Assembly: GCA_964414585.1 (NCBI GenBank) | Contig: CAYPXR010000102.1 | Coordinates: 24,818-88,817, forward strand | Source: DATEMU01 sp964414585 | GTDB lineage: Bacteria; Planctomycetota; Phycisphaerae; UBA1845; UTPLA1 | DNA: 64,000 nucleotides | Reading direction: 5' to 3' | Shown: positions 58,960 through 64,000 of the stretch, piece after piece | How the letters are laid out: each line of letters begins with the position of its first letter | How positions within the stretch are numbered: position 1 is the stretch's first letter | Notes under the pieces: generated by a model | Database searches by the model: none | Told to the model about the DNA's origin: nothing | Seen by the model: only the letters and a program-made list of their open reading frames with translations | Program-made: the position numbers and the translations under genes

Positions 58960-59201
58960 ATTTCCGTCACGACGGAATCCTCATCGAGCACAAGATCGAC
59001 GATTTCGCCGTCCGTGCGCTTCAACCTTAATCGCTGAAGCCACAGCCGGTCATGCTTGCCGTGGGCGTACCAACTGCCGGTGGGCTGCGAAGCGCAGGAA
59101 AGAACCTCACCTTCGATTTGCGTTTGCCATGGGCCGCGACGCGTCTGAATGGATTGAACGACGCGAACCTTTCGGCCGGGCACTAGTTTGTCTGCGACCA
59201 T
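58956..59201 (-). CDS. Small conserved hypothetical protein coupled to rluA-type gene
   Basis: An 81-residue protein from ATG 59,201: MVADKLVPGRKVRVVQSIQT, EGEVLSCASQPTGSWYAHGK, RLKRTDGEIVDLVLDEDSVV. It is beta-rich and SH3-like, probably nucleic-acid or protein binding. Its stop overlaps the pseudouridine synthase start. Function unknown. Confidence 0.65.
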   Translation of the reverse strand: MVADKLVPGRKVRVVQSIQTRRGPWQTQIEGEVLSCASQPTGSWYAHGKHDRLWLQRLRLKRTDGEIVDLVLDEDSVVTEI

Positions 59202-59297
59202 AAAGTGTTGAACCCCTTCTCTCGCAATAGGACTATCTTGGACGATTCGTCGCCAGATGCAAGGGGCGGAGCAAAGAGACAAGGTCAATCGACCGAA

Positions 59298-60515
59298 CTA
59301 GCTCTTGGACACCAGTTCCGCGATCAACCCCTTCAGCCATTTCTGGTCTGCGTCGGTCAAATAGCTGCCCAGCGCGAATTCTTCCCGGTCGGTCAGGAGC
59401 GTAACGGCCGGCCGGTCGCCTTCCTTAACGATCTGGACCTTGCGAATGTCGGCGATCGAAACGTCCCGCCGTCGTCGACGAACTTCAATCCCTCGGCCAA
59501 AAAGCGTCTTTCGCCACCGGATCGAGGTCGGCAGGATTTCGAACTCTGTCAAGCCAGTGATGGCGAAGAGTCCATCGATCAACAAGCCGACACCCATCAA
59601 GATGAACAGAAGGCCCAGGAGTCCAAAAAATCCGAGCGCCGCAAGAAGACCGATCAGGGCCATCGTTTGCCAGTCAGTCGAAAACGGAGTCTGCCCCATC
59701 AAGAACAAGATGGAAAAAATCCACGCGGGGATGCCGACAAAACCAGTCCCGATGATGAAGGATTTGGTCGCGGTACCCCATTTCCGGCCCGATGGCAATC
59801 GGATGAGAACCCGATCCGGCATTCGAAGGGTTTCCACGAACGATCTTGCGGGCAATTCCGGGATCTGTAATCGTCCCAAATCGAGTGGCGCCGCGTCGCG
59901 GGTCGGAGTGCGCCGCAATTTGGCCGGACCGGTTTTTTTCCGGTCAGCATCCGACGGCGCATGGACATCCGGCTCGTCACCGGTCAGATCGACGAATTGA
60001 ATGCCGAGCGTGGAGGCGTATCGCTCGCACCGCTCCAGTCCTTCTTTGCGATCCTCCCATTCATCCAAGTCGATGGACTTGCGGCGGTGGGTAGGACCCG
60101 TCCGTAGATTGAGTCGGGCCACCCAGACGACATTGCTCATGGCGCTGGCGCGGCCGCCGTGGTTGGAGCGTCGGGTTTCCCTGACGAGACCGATGCCCTC
60201 CAGGTCGTCGAAAGTCCCCGTCATCGTCGGGGCTCGCCATCGAAACCCCTTTCGAAGGGCGTATCCGCGTCGATCAAGATCGAACGCGATCGACTCGACG
60301 CGCAATGCGAATCCCGCACCGACGAATATGAACATGGCGGCCGCGATGAAGGCCTGCCAGGCAAATCTCAGCGGCAGCGAAACCCCCGCAAAATAGAATA
60401 GACCGTAAACCGCAAGGCCGAGCCCGCCCGCGAGCAAAATGAAGCCGACGATCCGCTGCGTCAACGGATCGGCGAATTCCAGGCGAGAATCGTCATCGTG
60501 CCGGACGCGGGCCAT
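59298..60515 (-). CDS. Membrane hypothetical protein
   Basis: A 405-residue protein with about six hydrophobic helices in two groups: IVGFILLAGGLGLAVYGLFY and FIAAAMFIFVGAGFAL near the start, then IIGTGFVGIPAWIFSILFLM, LIGLLAALGFFGLLGLLFIL and a following helix near 270-330. A soluble loop between has ATSIDLDEWEDRKEGLER-like charged sequence. The C-terminus is a PH-like beta domain (VQIVKEGDRPAVTLLTDREE). No family recognised. Confidence 0.65.
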   Translation of the reverse strand: MARVRHDDDSRLEFADPLTQRIVGFILLAGGLGLAVYGLFYFAGVSLPLRFAWQAFIAAAMFIFVGAGFALRVESIAFDLDRRGYALRKGFRWRAPTMTGTFDDLEGIGLVRETRRSNHGGRASAMSNVVWVARLNLRTGPTHRRKSIDLDEWEDRKEGLERCERYASTLGIQFVDLTGDEPDVHAPSDADRKKTGPAKLRRTPTRDAAPLDLGRLQIPELPARSFVETLRMPDRVLIRLPSGRKWGTATKSFIIGTGFVGIPAWIFSILFLMGQTPFSTDWQTMALIGLLAALGFFGLLGLLFILMGVGLLIDGLFAITGLTEFEILPTSIRWRKTLFGRGIEVRRRRRDVSIADIRKVQIVKEGDRPAVTLLTDREEFALGSYLTDADQKWLKGLIAELVSKS

Positions 60516-60627
60516 GAAAAATCTCCCTGCTCCATGGCATTATGGCGCGTCACTTCGACGATGGCGATTACAAATCAAAGCTGGAATTAGAGTCGGCGCG
60601 GAGAATCGGACGCCTGGCCGTTCGACA

Positions 60628-61050
60628 TCACTGTTTGGTCAGCGTCGCGTCGCCGTTGTCCACGGTCACCTGAACTCCGATAAAGGGTATTTCAAATTCG
60701 GTCGTCAGCTTTCCGGTGATGACGGTGGAAGTATCATTAAGCGTTCCCTCAAAAACCAGATTGCCGGTGGTCTCAATTCGAACGTTGGACCCGTTGACAC
60801 GGGTGAGGCGATGCTGGTCGCTGTCGGTAATGGTGATACTGCCGATGATCGTCCTGGACTTGATCAGGTGGCCCTGGCCGTCGAACTCCAAGGTCCGCTT
60901 GCTCAGACCGAATTGGGAATTGGTCAACTCCCAAACGCCCTGCAGAATCGCCTCCGGAGGCGGCGTGACGGTAATGTCGCAGCCGCCGCCCATCGTTACG
61001 GCGACGCCGATGATCATCGTGAAATGGCCTGCGATTCGTCGAAATCTCAT
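60628..61050 (-). CDS. Hypothetical lipoprotein
   Basis: A 140-residue protein from ATG 61,050. The signal AGHFTMIIGVAVTMGGGC ends in a GGGC lipobox. The mature part is a beta-sheet domain (LQGVWELTNSQFGLSKRTLE, SRTIIGSITITDSDQHRLTR), the pattern of a small lipocalin-like or exported-stress fold. Function unknown. Confidence 0.65.
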   Translation of the reverse strand: MRFRRIAGHFTMIIGVAVTMGGGCDITVTPPPEAILQGVWELTNSQFGLSKRTLEFDGQGHLIKSRTIIGSITITDSDQHRLTRVNGSNVRIETTGNLVFEGTLNDTSTVITGKLTTEFEIPFIGVQVTVDNGDATLTKQ

Positions 61051-61127
61051 CGTTGGACCTGACCTTCCTGTGCGAGGAAGTCTTGAGACCGCGCGAGGCG
61101 CCGATCCGGCTCGACCGGGCGAGATCG

Positions 61128-61613
61128 TCATCCTAACCGCTCGCCGACGAGACTGGCAACGTCCAGCAGTACCCGTTTTTCCGCCGCCGTAAATTCGTAC
61201 GCCGTCGGCTTGGCGACGCCCAGGACACCGCGAACGACGCCCTCAACCAGCATCGGCACCGCGATCGATCCTTCCATTCCGGTCAGCTTCGCCCCGGGCT
61301 TGGCCTGGCCCGACTCGTCGGTCTGGAGATTGCAGACCTGCACGCACTCGCGCCGCGCAGCGGCGAGGCCGGCCATTCCCTTGCCGACGGGAACGTGGCG
61401 CACGCGATCCATGATCGCATCGGGGATGCCGCGATGAACGACGAGGTCCAGGACGCCCGTCGACGGATTCAAGCGATGGATCGTGCCGACGACGCAGGAA
61501 CAATGCGAAAGCGTTTGATCGAGAATCGCCGTCAATGCAATATCGTCTGCTCCGTCGCGAAGAAGGCGTTCAACATCTTGAAGAAACCGGTCCGTGTCGT
61601 CCGAGCGATTCAT
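61128..61613 (-). CDS. GAF-domain protein
   Basis: A 161-residue protein from ATG 61,613, overlapping the deaminase stop by 4 bases. GAF features: SHCSCVVGTIHRLNPSTGVL, VPVGKGMAGLAAARRECVQV, MEGSIAVPMLVEGVVRGVLG. It is a stand-alone small-molecule sensor domain. The coupling suggests it senses a purine-pathway metabolite, but that is inference. Confidence 0.82.
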   Translation of the reverse strand: MNRSDDTDRFLQDVERLLRDGADDIALTAILDQTLSHCSCVVGTIHRLNPSTGVLDLVVHRGIPDAIMDRVRHVPVGKGMAGLAAARRECVQVCNLQTDESGQAKPGAKLTGMEGSIAVPMLVEGVVRGVLGVAKPTAYEFTAAEKRVLLDVASLVGERLG

Positions 61614-62971
61614 ACGAAATGCTCCCGAACCAGGCGATTGAATCGTTCGACAAGTTGTGCCAGGTCGATGCCGGTGATCTGCCCGTCGCGGACGACCGTT
61701 CGGCCATGGACAAGGACGCGGTCGGCCCGGGCGACGTGGCAAAGCATCAACGCCCCCAACGGGTCCTGCTCGACCGCTCCGGCCAGAGCCACGTCGTCGC
61801 GCCGATACATCGCCAGATCGGCGGCAAAGCCGACGTCGATGTTGCCCAACTCCGGCCGATTGAGCACGGCGGCGCTGCCCATCGTGCCGAGGGTAAACGC
61901 TTCGTCAACCGAAAGGCCCTTGGCTCCTTCGCAGACCCGTTGAAGCAGCAACGCCTGTCGCGCCTCGACGAGCAGATGTGACCCGTCATTGCTGGAACTG
62001 CCATCGACGCCCAGGCCGACGCGCGCCCCGGCGTCGAGCAGCCGCCGCACCGGCGGGATACCGCTGCCCAGGCGCATGTTTGACGAGGGGCAATGCGCAA
62101 TGCCGGTGTGCGTCTGCGCCAATCGCTCGATATCGGCGTCCGCCAGATGCACGCAATGTGCGAGGTAGACATCCGAACCCAGCCAGCCGAGTTCGTCGAG
62201 CCATTCGATCGGCCGCCTGCCGAATTTTTCGAGGCAGTATTTTTCCTCATCGAGCGTCTCAGCGGCATGCGTGTGAAGCAGCGCCCCGTTGTCGCGGGCC
62301 AGCGCCGCCGTCTCCCGCGACAGTTCCGCGCTAACGGAGAATGGCGAGCACGGCGCAAGATCAATTCGCCGCATCGCGTGCGGGCTCGGATCGTGAAGTT
62401 GCTGAAGGACTCGCCCACAATCTTCGATGATCGTCTTTTCCTCCTGCACGCAAACATCCGGCGGCAACCCCCCGCGCGACTTTCCGACGCTCATGGACCC
62501 GCGGCAGGCATGAATGCGCATGCCCAGCGATTCGGCCGCTTCAACAACCGCCTCCAACCGCACGTCGCTGTTTTGTGGAAACAAGTAAAAATGATCGCTC
62601 GTCGTCGTGCAGCCGGACAATAGCAACTCGGCGATGCTGATCTGACTGGCAAGATTGACCGCCTCGTACGTCAATCTGCTCCACTTCGGGTACAACGCGG
62701 TCAGCCAATCAAACAGCCCGGCGTCCTGCACGCTTTTCATGCAGCGCGTCAGGGATTGATAGAGATGATGGTGCGTGTTGATGAACCCGGGGATAACGAT
62801 GTGCCGCGAGGCGTCGATGACGTCCGTCGCCGGGTGCTGCGCGCTTTGACTCGTCGAAAACACGCCGGCTATGATTCCATCGTCGGTGAGGATCGAATGG
62901 TCGTCCAACACCACGGGCGTCCCGTTGCGATGCGCGATCAGCGTGGCATGGTCGATACGAATGGTATTCAT
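61610..62971 (-). CDS. 8-oxoguanine deaminase/guanine deaminase-type amidohydrolase
   Basis: A 453-residue protein. Metal ligands: PGFINTHHHLYQSLT (HxH), HTHAAETLDEE (His, Glu), YLAHCVHLADAD (His), GVDGSSSNDGSHL (Asp). SGCTTTSDHFYLFPQ is typical of the Atz/Trz group that includes 8-oxoguanine deaminases. It converts 8-oxoguanine (or guanine) to urate (or xanthine). Co-transcribed with a xanthine dehydrogenase-type subunit, which fits purine breakdown. Confidence 0.82.
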   Translation of the reverse strand: MNTIRIDHATLIAHRNGTPVVLDDHSILTDDGIIAGVFSTSQSAQHPATDVIDASRHIVIPGFINTHHHLYQSLTRCMKSVQDAGLFDWLTALYPKWSRLTYEAVNLASQISIAELLLSGCTTTSDHFYLFPQNSDVRLEAVVEAAESLGMRIHACRGSMSVGKSRGGLPPDVCVQEEKTIIEDCGRVLQQLHDPSPHAMRRIDLAPCSPFSVSAELSRETAALARDNGALLHTHAAETLDEEKYCLEKFGRRPIEWLDELGWLGSDVYLAHCVHLADADIERLAQTHTGIAHCPSSNMRLGSGIPPVRRLLDAGARVGLGVDGSSSNDGSHLLVEARQALLLQRVCEGAKGLSVDEAFTLGTMGSAAVLNRPELGNIDVGFAADLAMYRRDDVALAGAVEQDPLGALMLCHVARADRVLVHGRTVVRDGQITGIDLAQLVERFNRLVREHFV

Positions 62972-63267
62972 GACGGTTTTTGAAATATCGCGGGAATGTC
63001 GCGGGAACCGTGGATCACACGCAACAACTCAATACCGTCGTTTATCGGCAAATAAAACAATAGATAATCGTCCACGGTGAAGCTTCTGACATCATGGCCC
63101 AGATCGGGCCTGGCCACCCTCATCATCGGTTGAGTCGCCACGAGAGAAGTCTTTGCATCGAGCAGATCAACAAATCGGTCCGCGGCATCCACGTTGTCAT
63201 CAGCAATGTGAAGCCAGATATCCAGCAAGTCCGACCGCGCAAGAGGCGTTCGTTGAACTAACGGCAT
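62968..63267 (-). CDS. ParE/RelE-superfamily toxin
   Basis: A 99-residue protein: LARSDLLDIWLHIADDNVDA, RPDLGHDVRSFTVDDYLLFY, GIELLRVIHGSRDIPAIF. This is the ParE ending (RVIHGSRD). It overlaps the ParD gene by 10 bases and the deaminase gene by 4. ParE toxins block DNA gyrase. Confidence 0.87.
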   Translation of the reverse strand: MPLVQRTPLARSDLLDIWLHIADDNVDAADRFVDLLDAKTSLVATQPMMRVARPDLGHDVRSFTVDDYLLFYLPINDGIELLRVIHGSRDIPAIFQKPS

Positions 63268-63512
63268 TTATCTTGTCCGAGTCGACGCCGGCCCTCAGCC
63301 TTGATTTCATCGATATCGAGCGGTTCGCTTTCGCCCTTCCTGCTCTGGGCCACTGCGGCCTGAATGTCTTGCCTGAGAGCGTCATGTCGCTCGCGCAATT
63401 CCCGCAACACGCGGACCGCATCGGCGATAACGTCCCGCTCGCTGGCATAGACCCCAGTAGCGACTTGTTCTTCAACGTATTGCTGTAGTTCGGTTGGGAC
63501 GTCTATGGTCAT
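63258..63512 (-). CDS. ParD-like antitoxin
   Basis: An 84-residue protein from ATG 63,512: MTIDVPTELQQYVEEQVATG, YASERDVIADAVRVLREL (ribbon-helix-helix), then a charged tail. It neutralises the downstream ParE and probably represses the pair. The pair sits inside the purine operon. Confidence 0.85.
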   Translation of the reverse strand: MTIDVPTELQQYVEEQVATGVYASERDVIADAVRVLRELRERHDALRQDIQAAVAQSRKGESEPLDIDEIKAEGRRRLGQDKCR

Positions 63513-63577
63513 GATACTAGCATAGCGTTCGAATGAATGGGGGTCAAAGCGATGTCCACTGATAAGCGAGTATCGCG

Positions 63578-64000
63578 TTATTTCATCAGCATCGCGTGAG
63601 ACGGCGCAAGTTTCAACCTCGCTCCAAACGGCACCTGCGCCTCCTCCGGGTTCAAGAGTTCCCAAACGCGCTGCGGATTGCACGGCAGCGTATGCGGCAG
63701 GACGCCGATCGCGTTACCGATGGCGGAGAGAACCGCCGGAACCGCGGCGATCAAGGGCGGCTCGCCGATGCCGCGCGCGCCAAATGGCCCGCCGGGATCG
63801 TCCGTTTCCAGAATCACCGTCTCGATCGTCGGCACGTCACGGAAGGTCGGCAGGATGTAATCCGTGAAGTTCGGGTTCTTCATCACGCCGTCCTCATTGA
63901 CGACCTCCTCCATAAGCGCCATGCCGATCCCCTGCGTCGCGCCGCCGACCATCTGACCGGCGACCGACTGAGGGTTGATCGCCTTGCCGACGTCGTGACA
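63578..64000 (-). CDS. Xanthine dehydrogenase/aldehyde oxidase-type molybdopterin subunit, C-terminal end
   Basis: Only the last 140 or so residues are inside the window; the frame is open through base 64,000. It shows the family's C-terminal signatures CHDVGKAINPQSVAGQMVGG, ATQGIGMALMEEVV, and GPFGARGIGEPPLIAAVPAV with the catalytic Glu in GIGEPP. It oxidises purines such as hypoxanthine or xanthine with a molybdenum cofactor. The downstream genes (ParDE, deaminase, GAF) lie on the same strand. Confidence 0.9.
   Translation of the reverse strand, partial: CHDVGKAINPQSVAGQMVGGATQGIGMALMEEVVNEDGVMKNPNFTDYILPTFRDVPTIETVILETDDPGGPFGARGIGEPPLIAAVPAVLSAIGNAIGVLPHTLPCNPQRVWELLNPEEAQVPFGARLKLAPSHAMLMK

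Noticed and set aside
1..64000. CRISPR arrays, rRNA genes, classical insertion sequences
   Set aside because: No regularly spaced short repeats, no rRNA-like stretches and no transposase genes were seen.

Overview
The window looks like a piece of a high-GC Planctomycetota-type chromosome that carries a large integrated island. The host assignment rests on gene content: two secreted proteins with dockerin-like calcium-loop tails, a PEP-CTERM protein, Cys-rich repeat modules, tetratricopeptide/GT-C membrane proteins, an ECF-like sigma factor paired with a TPR serine/threonine kinase, and host tRNA genes without an encoded CCA. No 16S gene is present, so the phylum is an inference.

Host left flank (1-15,950): a truncated secreted protein, a small Sm-like hypothetical, a Cys-rich repeat protein, spoVG with a zinc-ribbon insertion, ispE, a PEP-CTERM protein, a dockerin protein, tRNA-Leu(UAA), then three paralogous GT-C/TPR membrane proteins followed by a GH31 glycosidase, and tRNA-Ser(GGA).

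Island (about 15,948-51,013): element 1 (15,948-48,029) is integrated at the 3' end of tRNA-Ser. It has a tyrosine recombinase and Xis-like protein at the left end, then a mobilisation module: a small-protein/T4CP/ParB/SprT operon behind a palindrome-controlled promoter, four unknown or weakly known genes, and a MobF relaxase. A rightward block carries a small protein, an orphan DNA methyltransferase, ArdC and a Fic protein. No T4SS channel genes are present, so it looks mobilisable rather than self-transmissible. Inside it lies a second accretion at tRNA-Leu-like sites: a 4.0-kb zinc-uptake cassette of foreign style flanked by 17-bp repeats, a second tyrosine recombinase, and two almost identical tRNA-Leu genes with encoded CCA. 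The right third is a defence island: a helicase with a zinc-ribbon partner, a three-gene restriction-modification system (two methylases and a GIY-YIG/helicase nuclease), and a Hachiman hamAB pair. Element 2 (48,030-51,013) is a 3-kb tandem satellite with matching ends, an integrase relic, a frameshifted transglutaminase-like gene and a miniature Rhs protein with a partner gene.

Host right flank (51,014-64,000): aldo/keto reductase, two convergent NUDIX proteins, a secreted beta-propeller-like protein, the sigma factor/kinase pair, an RluA-type pseudouridine synthase, several hypotheticals, and a purine-catabolism operon (xanthine dehydrogenase-type subunit, ParDE, 8-oxoguanine deaminase, GAF protein). 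Start codons were chosen from ribosome-binding sites and signal peptides. All function calls come from motif reading, with no database search.
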